From assembly GCF_025602895.1 (NCBI RefSeq), contig NW_026516255.1:124001-188000 (forward strand): 64,000 bases of DNA, given 5' to 3'. This document shows, piece after piece, positions 44,301 to 55,395 of this stretch (within the stretch, counting starts at the first letter, position 1; each line of letters opens with the position of its first letter). The notes below the pieces were generated by a model that saw only the letters and a program-made list of their open reading frames with translations, ran no database searches and was not told the origin of the DNA. The position numbers and the translations under genes are program-made. Origin of the DNA: Polychytrium aggregatum (lineage: Eukaryota > Chytridiomycota > Chytridiomycetes > Polychytriales).

Positions 44301-44835
44301 CATTCGAGACACGAGCGCATGACGCCGCCGAGAGCGATGCCGCCGTTTCCGAGCGATTTGATCGAGGCCGAGCCAAGAACGCATGGGTGCGGGCGTTGTT
44401 GTGCGTGTCGGGCAATCGTTTCAGCGAATGAATTCACTCTACATCCTCATCTGTCTTCATGGAGCATCATCGCTCGCGATACTCGCTCGAGGATCGAAGC
44501 CAGACCAAGCGGCTAGTTCTGGGATCCTCGCATCCACAGTCCTCGTCTACAGACCTGCTCTTCGATCTGGGCTTGCGCATACGATCAGCATCGCCAGTAC
44601 CGCCAGCATCGCCAGCAGCGTCCGAGCCCGAGCGCACACGTCGGTTCTGCGCTGAGCCCGGTGGCCGATGTCGGGACACAGCAAACGGCGCTGTGTCGTC
44701 CGGGTCGCTGGCTCCTGAGTGGTGCTCGTCGGCAACGTGGTGGGTTTCGGGTTGTGACTTGCGCAGACGCTTCTCCTGCAGCTGCTTCTTCTTCTGTTTG
44801 GCGCTGAAGGCCTTGGCACGGCCCGTCTCTCTCAT
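41387..44835 (-). CDS. GNL1: GNL1/HSR1-type circularly permuted GTPase
   Basis: Member of the YlqF/YawG circularly permuted GTPases, several of which act in ribosome biogenesis; GNL1's own role is less clear. Exons: 44835-44483, 44286-44196, 44093-43896, 43753-43719, 43608-43376, 43213-42842, 42703-42617, 42514-42508 (7 nt), 42425-42254, 42068-41885, 41694-41387; 2040 nt, 679 aa, phases all consistent. Motifs in permuted order: N-terminal KAFSAKQKKKQLQEKR; KRPAWSYDDSKE; SYFEQNLE-VWRQLWRV; SDIILVVVDSRNPVLHFPPAL; G4 VFNKVDL; then G1 GHPNVGKSSL; switch KTPGHTK; G3 DCPGLVFPSL; C-terminal RPDVYRAANLILR. An acidic, Ser-rich insert lies between G4 and G1. The start ATG is just before the conserved KQKKKQLQ block. 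The 7-nt exon supplies G-H-P of the P-loop. Confidence 0.93.
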
Positions 44836-45123
44836 CTCGCCGGTGCTCTTGGTTCGATGCGGTGTGAGCAGCGTCCTGAGGGCCAGATGCGGTGAAGACC
44901 CTGCGCAAATCGACATGGGCTCAAGCCAGGGGGTGTGGCTGGGCCTGTTCTCGGCGAGAAGGGAAGGCGCTCTCGGCGAACCACGGCGTCGATGCGAAAG
45001 CACATGCAACAAACACCAGCGCTGCCTCTGCCTCTGCCTCTGCGACAAAACCACAGCAGCCCCGGCTGGCGACTTGCTTGGCTGCATCGCCCGTATCGCC
45101 GCATCGTCCCATCGGTCGCACTC

Positions 45124-45408
45124 ATGCTCAACACCAAGTCGCTCTTTGCAAGCCTGCCCGCGGCCTACGAACGGGCCTTCCGAGAGAACGGCCAAGCCTC
45201 CCACTCAACCTCCACGCGCACCCAGCCTCCATCCCACGGCGGATTCGGCGACGACCTCTTTGAACGGGACTACCTCGGCTCGCTCTTGTCGGCCAAGAAC
45301 AGCACCCTGGCTCTGTCCTCGGCCTCAAAGAATACCCAAAGCGCTCAATCCCGAGCTGTCGAGCGCCTCAGTCGGATTGCCAGTCACTTGAAACCACATG
45401 CGGGATGA
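45124..45408 (+). CDS. small hypothetical protein
   Basis: Frame of 94 aa from ATG 45124, 288 bp from the GNL1 start and divergent from it, so the two may share a promoter. Not recognised. Ser/Ala-rich, with FGDDLFERDYLGSLL in the middle and SRAVERLSRIASHLK at the end, an amphipathic helix. The N-terminus MLNTKSLFASLPAAYERAF could be a weak organelle-targeting helix. Coding status is uncertain. Confidence 0.4.
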   Translation: MLNTKSLFASLPAAYERAFRENGQASHSTSTRTQPPSHGGFGDDLFERDYLGSLLSAKNSTLALSSASKNTQSAQSRAVERLSRIASHLKPHAG

Positions 45409-45850
45409 GTGGCCGGACGGCAGCCTGGGAAAGGCGGCTGCGACGGTCTGACGTCGGCCGCAACCATCTTTAGCATATGCGCACGACCTCTGATGCCGAA
45501 TCGAACATGCTGGCCCAGTCGGTGTATCGAAGGCCGGGGCACCCTGAGCCCGGACAGTGGTCCATGGCATTCCCACATCCGCCAGCCTGGATACACGGTC
45601 GGATCCATCGCCGAACAGACATTTCTCTCCTGCCCATCGTCTGTTTTTGCATGCTACTGCCACTGCAGCATCTCACCTGATGAATATAGTCCCTGTGATG
45701 TTGAAATGGGGGAAGAGGCGACTCCGGGTCTATCTGGGCTGGCGGCGGTGTCTGGCGTTGCCGAGGGCGAGGGCGGGGCTGCTTTACAGGAGCCAGCGCC
45801 GGAAGGGTGCCATCTCCTCGCCTCTTGGACTCAATCTCACCCCAACAAGG
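45409..45850. other. intergenic upstream of NAXE
   Basis: 442 bp, no feature seen beyond the presumed NAXE promoter. Confidence 0.5.
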
Positions 45851-47595
45851 ATGTCGATCAAGGTATGCAGTCGTGCGGGATGGACGCATCGCTCGCTCTG
45901 CTGCTGATGCGCAAGCTCGGGGCTCGTGGCCCAATACGACCGGGCTGAAATCTCGTTGCAATCGATCCAGCTTCTTTCCCAGAAAATCGCTCAGCAGATT
46001 GATTTGGACCTGATGAACCCGGCCCTCGGCGGGTTCTCCATCGACCAGGTGAGTTGACCAGCATTCCGGTGGCTTCTGGACTCGAAAAGCACATGGTCAC
46101 GAAAAGCACATGGCCCCGACATGCTCCTCGGCAGACTCTGACACAGCTCGGCATCTGGTCGGCCATGGTTGTCGACAGCTCATGGAACTTGCGGGCCTCA
46201 GCGTTGCCGAGGCTATCCACAAAGTTTACGACATTCAGACCCATCGGCGGGTGCTGGTCGTCGCCGGTGGGTTTGCATGCAGCATCGCCGATGCGGCAAG
46301 TCTCGGCCGAAAACACCAAGACTGAAGATCGAAACGACGGCCCCCAATCGTCCTGATGCATCACAAGCCATCACCATCGCCTCTGACACATGTGCATATG
46401 TATTCCTCGGCAGGCCCGGGAAATAACGGCGGTGATGGCCTCGTTGCAGCCCGGCACTTGCGTCACTTCGGGTACCGACCATCGATCTACTATCCAAAGC
46501 AGCCACAGAAGCCGCTCTTCATGGTAGATATTACTGGAGCCATAGCCTGGCATGGATATGAACGGCTGCTGATTGACGGGGATACCCACTGTCGATCGCC
46601 GCGGCCATGCAGCATGGTTGGTGGATGGAGCTGCAGTCCAACAATTGTCCGATCGGATCGCTCCGTTGACGAGTCGGGGGCATGCGATTCAGAACTTGGT
46701 TACCCAGTGTCGGAATCTGGATATCCCTTTTGTCGATGACTTTCCAACCGAGATCAGGCAGCACGACCTGCTGGTGGATGGCATCTTCGGTAAGACCATT
46801 GCTGCTTGCCGGCTTCTGCCACCGTTATCTGGGGCTATCAGATGAACGAACAAGTAGACGAACGACCGAACGGATGCAAGCAGCCGATGTTATCTGCATG
46901 CTGATCATTCCAACCTGTCTTGGGTGACTCTACTTTGGTTCCTTGATACATGGACCCGGGGCGCAACCAGGATTCAGCTTCTCCGGAGAGATTCGCGAGC
47001 CGTTTGCATCGATCATCAGGGTACGAAGATAGTCCTGCAGTCGCGGGAAACGGGCTGCTGTTATCCAAGAGAGAATGAGCTGCTGAATTGCCAGCGACTC
47101 CATGGTTCCACCTTTCCTTTAGACCATCAAGTCTGCCTCGCTCCCCGTGGCCTCGATTGACATTCCCTCTGGCTGGGATGTCGAGAATGGTACGTGGTCG
47201 CAGCATGGGCGGCTGGTACTGCAGAGACTGCTTCCCCAGGAGTACCGCCGAGCGCCGTCATACTCTGCCGAACTCGAGCCCAGGTGCCGAGCGAATTCCC
47301 ACGTCTGTGCCAATCTGCTGCGGCGGCATCATAACCCAGGCTGCCTCTTTCCTCTTGATTGTACACTATCGACGAAACCTGCCGCCGGACCCGACTGTAC
47401 ATCCAAGGCAACATCGGCGGGGACGGTCTGGAGCCCGAGCTGCTGGTTTCGCTCACGGCACCAAAGCTCTGCGCTCGTCACTTCAAAGGCAAACACCACT
47501 ATCTCGGTGGCCGATTCATCCCTCCATCTATGGCCAACCAGTACGAGCTGAACCTGCCCCGATACAACGGGAGCGAGCAGTCCGTGAAGCTCTAG
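45851..47595 (+). CDS. NAXE: NAD(P)HX epimerase
   Basis: Epimerises the R and S forms of damaged hydrated NAD(P)H so that the S-specific dehydratase can repair them (YjeF N-terminal / AIBP family). Exons: 45851-45862 (12 nt), 45971-46048, 46179-46266, 46414-46523, 46693-46789, 46971-47020, 47123-47189, 47408-47595; 690 nt, 229 aa, normal for the stand-alone enzyme. Seen: [32 protein letters not shown]; nucleotide loop [72 protein letters not shown] with the catalytic Asp; [23 protein letters not shown]. There is no dehydratase domain fused. The 12-nt first exon encodes only MSIK; no longer N-terminal targeting sequence is evident. Confidence 0.92.
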
Positions 47596-48427
47596 GCACT
47601 TTTTCGGCCAAGCACTACGCCCCGTTTCCGATGTGCAAGCGACATCATCGCCGTACATGTCATTCCATGCAGCGACGAGGCCGACACAAATAATGCATCT
47701 CACATGCTGCCCTCCATGCGCCGCTAGCGGAGACAATGGGATTCACGCCTGCACTTGTGCAGCCTCAGCCCCATGGAGACCATGACATGTGGCACCTCGT
47801 TTGTGGAGACGGAGTATGCAGCAGTACTGCGCCCGTGCGCAAATGCATCAAATGGGCTATGGCAGCAACAGGCAGGTCATGGCGACATCAACCTGACTGA
47901 GGCAATCGGATCCGGGAAGGGGCGGTCAGCTGGGTTGCTATGCCGGTTGGTGGCAGCTTCTCGAACCCGCCCTTCTCCCGCCAAAACCGACACAGACCGC
48001 CATGCTCTTCGAGCCTGGTCTGGAAGCGAGAGTCCACCCAGCGATGTCGTTGCCTTGAGCCAAGCGCAACATCAGTCCGCCAGCGCTCTGGATTTCTCCA
48101 GCCCAGACCGGATTTGCATCATCCGTGGCCGTAACTTTGAATGCGCGTAAACCTCACATGTCTTCAGACTCAAGTCCTGCCTGCATGTCCGGCTCGGTGC
48201 CAGGGAATGTGCAAGTACCTCCGGTCACTCTAACGCACGTATCATCCAATACGGTCGGCCGAATACACTATGGTGCGTGTACCGGCATCACTTTCATGCC
48301 GATTCATGTCGGTTCATGCCGATTCATGCCGGTCAATGCCGATTCATTAGCTCGCTGTTCCCTTTGTTTACCCGGCCCCCAACTCTCTCGACCCACCCTC
48401 CATCCAGCCACAACGACAGACTCGTCC
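47596..48427. other. intergenic with a short repeat
   Basis: No gene is supported. Includes the CATGCCGATTCATG repeat at 48296-48350. Confidence 0.5.
48296..48350 (+). repeat. imperfect 14-bp tandem repeat (CATGCCGATTCATG)
   Basis: About four units with variation (CGATTCATG, CGGTTCATG, CGGTCAATG), 80-130 bp upstream of the ATG at 48428. It is probably in the promoter or 5' UTR of that gene. Confidence 0.75.
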
Positions 48428-49180
48428 ATGGCGATGAGAACCATCCCATTCCTGGTGATGGGGGTCGTCTCTCTCACGACCGTCTATCTGCTGCTGTCGA
48501 CGCGGATCCTGGAGCTTGTGAATCCCATGACGACCTTCATCCAGGCGACCCAGGGATTCCTCATCAGCACCATCATGGCCTTTCTCGCCGTCGCGCTGCT
48601 GTTCCTGTCCAACTTTCTGAACCAGCGCGAGGAGGCCCGAGGCGAGCAGCGCTGGCTCTATGGTGAGCCGGACCTCAGCACTCTCAAGACCGGCCACGCC
48701 CGCAACATCGAGCATCATCGGGTCACTGTCGTTTGGCTTCCCAACGACCCCACACGCATCCAGATCCAAGACCTGGCGCTGGCGATACTGGACAGCGAGC
48801 CCGCCTCTGTTGTCTCGATCGAGACTCCCTCGGCCTCCTCCAGCGACAGTCTCCGTCCATCCGATCCGCCGTTTGCCCAGATGCTCGATCGGTCGCTCGA
48901 ATATGCCCAGCTCCGGTTCGGCAAGCTCATGCTGAAGCACAAAGGCAGGGCCGCCCCGCAGTCTCTTGGTGGGTCGCAGGTGTCTCTGTCGGACTATCAC
49001 CCACTGATCCCACAGCGGATCGTGGCGGCCGGGAACGTCGTGCATGACGACGGCTCTATCGAGATGAGGACCATCGCCGAGATTGAGCAGTCCGAGGAGC
49101 ATGTCTCGTCGGGATCGGGATCGGCATCAGGATCAGGATCAGCGTCTGTATCCTCTCCGTTGGCACATGGCCGCCACTAG
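48428..49180 (+). CDS. two-TM membrane protein, unknown
   Basis: Intronless, 250 aa from ATG 48428 (gtccATGGCG). The frame is open upstream, but that part runs through repeats. Two hydrophobic helices near the N-terminus (TIPFLVMGVVSLTTVYLLL and FLISTIMAFLAVALLFLSNF) are followed by a soluble domain with VTVVWLPNDPTRIQIQDLAL, an acidic/Ser patch, YHPLIPQRIVAAG, and a Gly/Ser repeat tail (SGSGSASGSGSAS). Not recognised. Codon use is ordinary for the window. Confidence 0.65.
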   Translation: MAMRTIPFLVMGVVSLTTVYLLLSTRILELVNPMTTFIQATQGFLISTIMAFLAVALLFLSNFLNQREEARGEQRWLYGEPDLSTLKTGHARNIEHHRVTVVWLPNDPTRIQIQDLALAILDSEPASVVSIETPSASSSDSLRPSDPPFAQMLDRSLEYAQLRFGKLMLKHKGRAAPQSLGGSQVSLSDYHPLIPQRIVAAGNVVHDDGSIEMRTIAEIEQSEEHVSSGSGSASGSGSASVSSPLAHGRH

Positions 49181-49979
49181 GCATATCACGACGACACGTA
49201 CACTTCACACATGAGCAAACGGGACACCCTCACGATCCCATATGCCAGCGTAGTATGTGATGAGCTTGCGTCAAGCGGAGCCATAAGAAATAGAACAGAT
49301 CACTTTGGCAGCTTCTGAGTGAAGACACCGGTCGTTCTCCGGTCTCCACAATCGACCTGCACACTGGTCTCGGAGTGCCAGCGGTGAATGGTGCTCTTGG
49401 CGCACTGGCGAATGGTCATGGCCAGCGCGCGGTGGTACTGGATAACAAAACATTTGATCAATGATCAAAATCGAGGGTATCCTGTTTCTTTCTGGAACGT
49501 ACGAAACATGCACGGACAGTCGAGACAGCACCCGGTCGGATATGGGATGCCTCTCGGCTCTCGAATGTCAACACAAGATCAGGGCCGGGAGACGATCTTC
49601 AGCGGGCTTCATCGATTCAAACTTGCATGAAATACAGCATTCGCATCATTAACGAGACACTTCCCAACCAGCCCAACAGTGATGATGATGATGAATATAA
49701 ATAGCGAGGCAGGATTTGGAGCCGTGGCCAGCAGCTGCGACGGATACAAGCAAGTCGAGCGAGGGATCAGAGGGATCAGAGGGATGTCGCAACCACACCC
49801 AAAAAGAGAAACAAAGGAAATGAAGGAGAACCAGCGCATACAATGTTGTGGTATCGACAGCAACGGTGGTGGATATGCCTCTTGGAAAAGTACTGCGACA
49901 GAGAGCGAGCAGGCTGGCCACGCTTGGCTGGGAACATTCGATTCACTTGGTTTCTGTGCAAAGACTTGCTTGGCCGAGC
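49181..49979. other. intergenic with transposase-related repeat
   Basis: GGGACACCC at 49220 resembles the start of the transposase blocks at 9588 and 41049. It is followed by the 85-bp repeat. On the minus strand the sequence 49400-49350 reads TIRQCAKSTIHRWHSE, suggestive of a helix-turn-helix, but frameshifts surround it. A GATCAGAGG triple repeat lies at about 49766-49788. No intact gene is supported. Confidence 0.5.
49247..49326. repeat. dispersed 85-bp repeat, copy 2
   Basis: Near-identical to 38041-38126, including an unbroken stretch from CTTGCGTCAAGCGGAGCC through AATAGAACAGATCACT. Confidence 0.9.
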
Positions 49980-52900
49980 TCATTTCAGCCTTGGTCTCTT
50001 GGTATCTGAGCCAGGGGAGTCTTTTGGCCGAATGCTGCTGCTCACATTCAACGGCAGGTCGTCCGAGGCGCTCTGGAAAAGCCACGGGGTGCAGTGTGAG
50101 TTAAAAGCACGACAGATGGCTCGATCTCAGGCGCAGCAGGGGTCAAAGAAGCGCCGCTTGTCGAGCTGCCCGTTGCGGCACTCACCTTGGGACGCTTTGA
50201 TACCCGGCTCAAATCAAGCCCCCAGTCGAATCCCACTCCGGGATACAACTGCAGCGGCGGCTCAGGGTCCCAGCTACGTTTCCGTCGTATCCGACCGTCA
50301 AGAGATGAAGCCGACTCGGCAGCGATTTCTCCGCTGCCAGTCGGCGGTGATGCTGCAACAGCAACACACGCAAGCTTGGACGGCAGAAGCCCGAATGGTG
50401 CTATTTCGAGGTGAAGGACAGAGAGCGTGGCGGGCGACTTTGCTTGGGAGGCGGCAGTGCGTTCAGGGAAGAGACCGACAGGCAATTGGATGTCGAGACC
50501 TTCATGTCTCGAGATCGGCCCGAGAGACAAAGTATCGCAGCACTCTACGCCATCCGCAAACAGAGACACCGAGTCTTCGTCGCTGAGTGAGTCATAGAAC
50601 TCCATATCTGTGTCGATTCGCGGCGTCGTTGCGCAATGGGAGATTGCCGGCGATGTCGCTGTCGTCGCTGTGGTCGAGAGGTGCGAGACGCTGCGAAAGA
50701 TGGTTCCAGGATAAAACTCGAACGCGGGCGGTGCCCTTGACCGCGCGTGGGAGCTGGATGGTGGTTGATGCTCGGAGACCTCAGACACCTCGGCATCTTG
50801 ATCCGGCCAAAAGTCGGGCGAGCCTGGGACATTTGGAGTCTCCAGAATGCTGGTGGCCGCCGAGAGGGTTCTGGCACTGGACTCGATGCCGTGGCTGCGC
50901 TCTGCGGGGTCTGTTTGTGACGATAGCGGCGGCGATAGCGATGGCGGGTCGGATTCAAGTTGGGTGCTGTCCGCTGGCAGCATGCTGATGATAGGCTCCT
51001 CCTCGCTGGCAACAAGTGAGGTCTCACTGGCGCCAGCCGAGCTGGCTGGACTCGGCGAGTCGTCAAATCCAAAGACATTCCATGCAGCAGGCTTTGTCGA
51101 GATCGGCGAACGAGACGAACAGTCGCTTGGGCTCGCTGGGGGCCGTTCGACACCATCATTCCAGCCGACGACACAGGGGCCAGAGAGGCTGCTGTGATAG
51201 TGCTGCTCGTGGGGAGAAACGGGTGCGGCTCGGGTCTGGCTGGATGCAAAGAAGCCCAAGTCGACGACCATGGTGGTGCAATCGTCGTTGCTTCTGCGCA
51301 CGATGCCCAGGTTGGTGATGGCAGCGGCAATCTGTTCGAGAGGGGCCAGCGCATCCGAGGGCGTCCCGACAAGCCCCTTGGCAATGTCGTTGTTGCTTTT
51401 GCTGTCTGGGCTCGAATCGACAGTCAAGAAGGGATCCACGGATCGCTGGTCGTCTTCCTTCATGCAAATCTCAATCAGGTCGTCCTTGGCAATCATGTGG
51501 TGGCGATCCAGACGAACCAAAGCGTCGTTGCTTGTCCTCTGGGCAGCGAGATCGATCAGGTCGCCGAGTTCCACGGTCTTGCTTTCCTCGGAACCCAAGT
51601 GCCTGAAGTGAGTCAGATTGGCGATGGCCGCATCGGTCGAGACAAAGGCTTTGCCGATCTCGGCCGAACTCATGACGTCCTTCCTGCGAAAGCAAGGATT
51701 ATCGATGGTGTCAATACAAAGGCAGTCTGGCGCAACAACAGAGTATGTTTCCATCGGCCGATCAGGCAAGGCGGGTTGGATCTGCACGACAGCGCTCGCC
51801 GGAGTGCCCACGACGTCGCTGCGACTGCAATGCACTTACACTCCATCGGTAACAAGTACCGCAGCGAGACATCCTGACTCTGTCTGTCGGACGAGTGCCG
51901 GGATATCGAAGCAGTACACAGTCGTGCGATTGAAGAGCCGAGCTGGTGCGGGCAAGAGCAAGGAGTGGACCAAAGCAGGATCAGTACGTGGAGCAAATGA
52001 ATGTCGGGGTGGCAGCGGTGCACGCCTCGGGGCAAGAGCAAGAAAGCAGGGCAGCAACGAAGACGGACGAGCGATCGTGTCGTCGCGGGTGATCCAATCC
52101 CACGTAGCAGCGTCATGCCCGGTCGCTTGCTGCCCACCTTTGTGGTTGTGGTTTCCCAGAGAATTGGTCATGCACAACCCGTAGTCGCTCAGGGCACTGG
52201 AAACGGTGTAGTAGATCCTGTCGCCGCGGCGCGAGGCTCTGCAGTTGTCCTTGATCTTTTCGTAGTCGCGCGAGACCGACTTGAGGCTTTGCCCCTCCGG
52301 CAGGGAGCTGGGATATCCTTCGAGCGAGTCTTCATAGGAAGCCGTGTGGCACACGTCGTCCAAGCCATTCCCACGCCTCCAGACCTTGAGCGGCTCGCCC
52401 GAGATACGGTCAAAGAGCATCATGGACGAATCGCCAACGTTGCAGAACCACACCGTGGAATGCAGAACGATGCCGAGGCTCAGCGTTGCGCCGTTGTCGC
52501 GGGACAGATTGGGATGTGCCTGCAGGAGATTATCGTCGATGCGGACCTGCAGATGTTTGAGGAGCCGGGTGATGTGTCCGTACAGCCTGTGGAGCGACGA
52601 GGCCACCGATAGCACATTGCCGTCCGAGGTGCTGGGCACGCTGGCGTCCAAACTTGATGGGTGATTGACAGGCGCCGCACCGACCCTGCGATCCTTTTGC
52701 TCCAGCTGTTGCAGCTCCAGCAATTCCTCCTCGGGGTCCTTCACGCCCTCGAAGGATCTTGGTCTTGGAGATGAAGGCTCGGGGCGAGTGGTCTGGAAGA
52801 AAGCGAGGAGCGACGTCACAGAGTCCACGCGGTCGGAGGACGGATCGGCAAGAGTTCTTGGTTCTGGGTGGGGCGATGACATGGCAGCTGACGCAGATGA

Positions 52901-53476
52901 GTCCTTGGCAGATGAGCCCTTGGCAGACAAAGGATCAACCACATGAGAGTGAATTGCAGTTGCAGTTGCAGTTGCAGTTGCAGTTGCAGTTGCTGTCGCG
53001 GACGGTTCCGAGCGCCAGAGCTCCAGCTCGCCTCGTTTCCAGCAATCAATGGCGTCGTCAAAGATCTCCTCCAGAACCTGGCGAACAACAGGCTTGAGGA
53101 CGCGCATGAATTGCTCGGCTTTGCTTCCGCTCCACTGCGAGGCGGACAGGCGGGTCTGGGGCACGGCATAGGACTCTCCATGTCCGTCCGCAATGTAGAA
53201 GACCGAGACATGGTGGCATGCTGGCGAGAGGACCCGTGGGTTTGCGCAGGCCGAGAAATCGGTGATTCTGCGCAGCGAGCCAGGCGTAATGGCAGACGGC
53301 AGCCGGATCGTGAAGCAGAAGGTGTCATGTGCGTCCTCGTTGACGACGATCTGGTTGAAGCGGGTCTTGAGATGGCAGTGCTTCCGTCCAGGAATGGAGA
53401 CGACGGCGACAGGAAGGGGCGCGGAATGCGGCGGCTCGGCTTTGGGCGTATCCATGGCGAGCAAAGCCTGCGACAT
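49980..53476 (-). CDS. large divergent PP2C-like phosphatase
   Basis: Exons: 53476-51840, 51683-50186, 50072-49980; 3228 nt, 1075 aa. PP2C marks are spread out: FYIADGHGESY (DGHG metal site, about residue 100), TVWFCNVGDSSMMLFD, AVLVTDGV-KDVMSSAEI across intron 1 (gtaagt donor), and RSNDDCTTMVVDLGF, where the last metal Asp sits. Insertions of Ser/Pro/acidic low complexity separate them, and a TTGCAG hexamer run encodes an Ala-Thr repeat. The 400 residues after the PP2C core are Ser/Pro-rich with acidic patches and a basic GRIRRKRSW, ending KRPRLK, a nuclear-localisation type end. Start ATG 53476 was chosen over upstream open frame of poor quality. The last small exon was chosen for its gtgagt donor and ttttccag acceptor; reading through would end at 50048 instead. 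Specific subfamily unknown. Confidence 0.75.
52952..52993. repeat. TTGCAG hexamer run within coding sequence
   Basis: Seven hexamer copies inside exon 1 of the large PP2C gene, translated on the minus strand as an Ala-Thr dipeptide repeat. Confidence 0.9.
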
Positions 53477-54007
53477 CGACCGAGGAAGCGTTGCGGGAGG
53501 AGGGAGAGCGTGCAGACGTGAGGATGGCGGAGAGCGACAACAGACGGAGGAGCGATCGACACAGCAGGCGAGAGCAGCACGAGGGGACAGGGCCCTGGGC
53601 GGCGATGGCTGGCGGGCCGACATGCGGGTCGGAGACGAGCGGATGCGGACCTGCAGGAGACGGTGTGCAGACGGAGACAGCGAGCAGGGGTGCGGGTGTC
53701 GGGGGTGATGAAGAGCAGGACGAAGCGAAGCGAAGGCGGCGAAATCCCAAAGCAAAACGGCCTTTGCATTGCGCAGCCGTGCTGCGAGCCATGGGCGAGA
53801 GGCGGGCGAGAGGGAGGCGAGAGGGAGGCGAGAAGCGAGCGAGAAGCGGGACGCGTCGGCCCTGGATTTGAATCGACACTTCGATTGCACTCTTGGATTG
53901 TACATTACACTCTCTTGGATTGTACATTACGCTCGTATCGGCTATTTCATCGGCCCTCGTATCGGATTATCATCCTCCATCACCATCTCCACCGATTGGC
54001 CCTAAAC
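53477..54007. other. divergent promoter region
   Basis: 531 bp between the large PP2C gene (minus) and the AIM18-like gene (plus). Contains GAGGCGAGAGGGAGGCGAGA repeats (53803-53840). A direct repeat TCTTGGATTGTACATTAC lies at 53891-53908 and 53913-53930, about 80 bp before the ATG at 54008. Confidence 0.55.
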
Positions 54008-55395
54008 ATGGTCCTGCTGCAGCGCATCCGTCCGTGCCAGTCGATCCAGCCCGGCCGACTCATCTTCTGGGCTGCCTCTCGCAAGCTCAACCCACGCATG
54101 ATCGCAGAGCCCGGCCTGCGTATCGCCGCGCTGCATTCTTCGCCGCTGCAGCTGCTCGCCCGTCCCAGAAGCAGGAGCAGAAGCAGCCTCTGGGCCTATG
54201 GAACTGGCCTCCTGCTGGTTCTTTCGGCTGCCCTGGCTGGCGGTTCGGTTCTCAACAGCGAGCAGGCCCACCCCATTCCGCTCCGCGGTGAGCTCCCTTG
54301 CATCCTTTGCTCCTTTGCCGAGCGCACCCTGACCCGGCGCTGATGCCTTCATTCCTCGCCGGCCGCAGAGGACCCCGTCACCCACGCAAGGATCCCCGAG
54401 AGCTTGCGGCTCCCGAGCCGCGATCCGCAGCAATCGTTCCGGCTGCTGGGCCTGGGAAGCCGGCACGTCACCTTCCTGCAGATCCCGGTATATGTCATTG
54501 GAGTCTATATCGACAGCGTGACCGAGCATGCCATCTCGACATGGAAGGCATTCGACGCTGAGGCCTTCCTGAAGCACAACGTGGCCCTGGACCACCTCGT
54601 CAAGGGCAAGGGCCAGATAGCAATCCGCATAGGTATCCTGCTTCCTGCTTCCTGCTCCCTGCTTCCTTCACGGTCTCCTCGCCAGCATCGGCATCGGCAT
54701 CGGCATCGCCGTCTGCTCATTCAAAATACCTGGCAAGTGTGCATCCGCTGCACACACACTGATCCCACCCATCGTCTCTCTGCCCGATTCATTCCAGAAC
54801 CCACTCGTGCAACAAACGGCCCGCATCTCCGCAACGGTGTTGAGCGATTCCTGAAGCTCCAGCTTGCACAAGACCAAGCCTCGCTCACAGAGACTGAACT
54901 CCAGGTACAATCAGAGACTCCGGTCATGATAACCCCCCCCCCGTTTCCATTCAAATCGTGTACTCATGTCTCTTCCTCCCTTCCTCCCTTCCTCCCTTCC
55001 TCTCCCCAACAAACTTGACATATTCCAGGAAATCAAGGCTGCCATGACCGAGCTGCGCGCCAACTTCCCGCCCGGCGTCGTCAAGGCGGGCCAGTCGTTC
55101 GTTTTCCGCAAGACGACCGAGAACACCCTGGAGATGGAGTTTGAGGGCGAGCTGATGGTGGTGATGAAGAGCAAGTGGGTCGCCGAGACCTTCATTGCAG
55201 CGTACTTGCGCGCCGACCCGCCGATCAGCGAAAAGGTAAGCCCGCCGAGTGTACTTTGTCGACAGCGAGTCCGCGGGCGAATGAGCCAGCGAACATGTGT
55301 GTGGTCAGCAAGTGACGCTCGTGGTCTGCTCTCTCATCCAGACACGAGTCAGCGTCGCCGATGGCCTGCAAAAGGCGCAAAGTGGTGCGTTGTAA
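54008..55395 (+). CDS. mitochondrial chalcone-isomerase-like protein (AIM18/AIM46 type)
   Basis: Exons: 54008-54287, 54369-54632, 54798-54904, 55029-55235, 55342-55395; 912 nt, 303 aa. N-terminus (MVLLQRIRPCQSIQPGRLIF, then many Arg) is a likely mitochondrial presequence. A hydrophobic helix AYGTGLLLVLSAALAGGS at about 65-82 suggests an inner-membrane anchor. The chalcone-isomerase-like domain follows: SFRLLGLGSRHVTFLQIPVY, VIGVYID, LRANFPPGVVKAGQSFVFRK, MEFEGELMVVMKS, and the C-terminal VAETFIAAYL. Fungal members have no proven isomerase activity; fatty-acid binding is proposed for the fold. Exon phases are consistent throughout. The family call rests on these motifs from memory. Confidence 0.8.

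Noticed and set aside
48125-48427. N-terminal extension of the two-TM protein to 48125
   Set aside because: The added residues are translated from the CATGCCGATTCATG repeat and lack conserved character; ATG 48428 in a good context precedes the first TM helix.
50587-51877. Plus-strand frames of 100-230 codons
   Set aside because: Shadows of the large minus-strand PP2C exon 2, which is supported by PP2C motifs and consistent splice phases.
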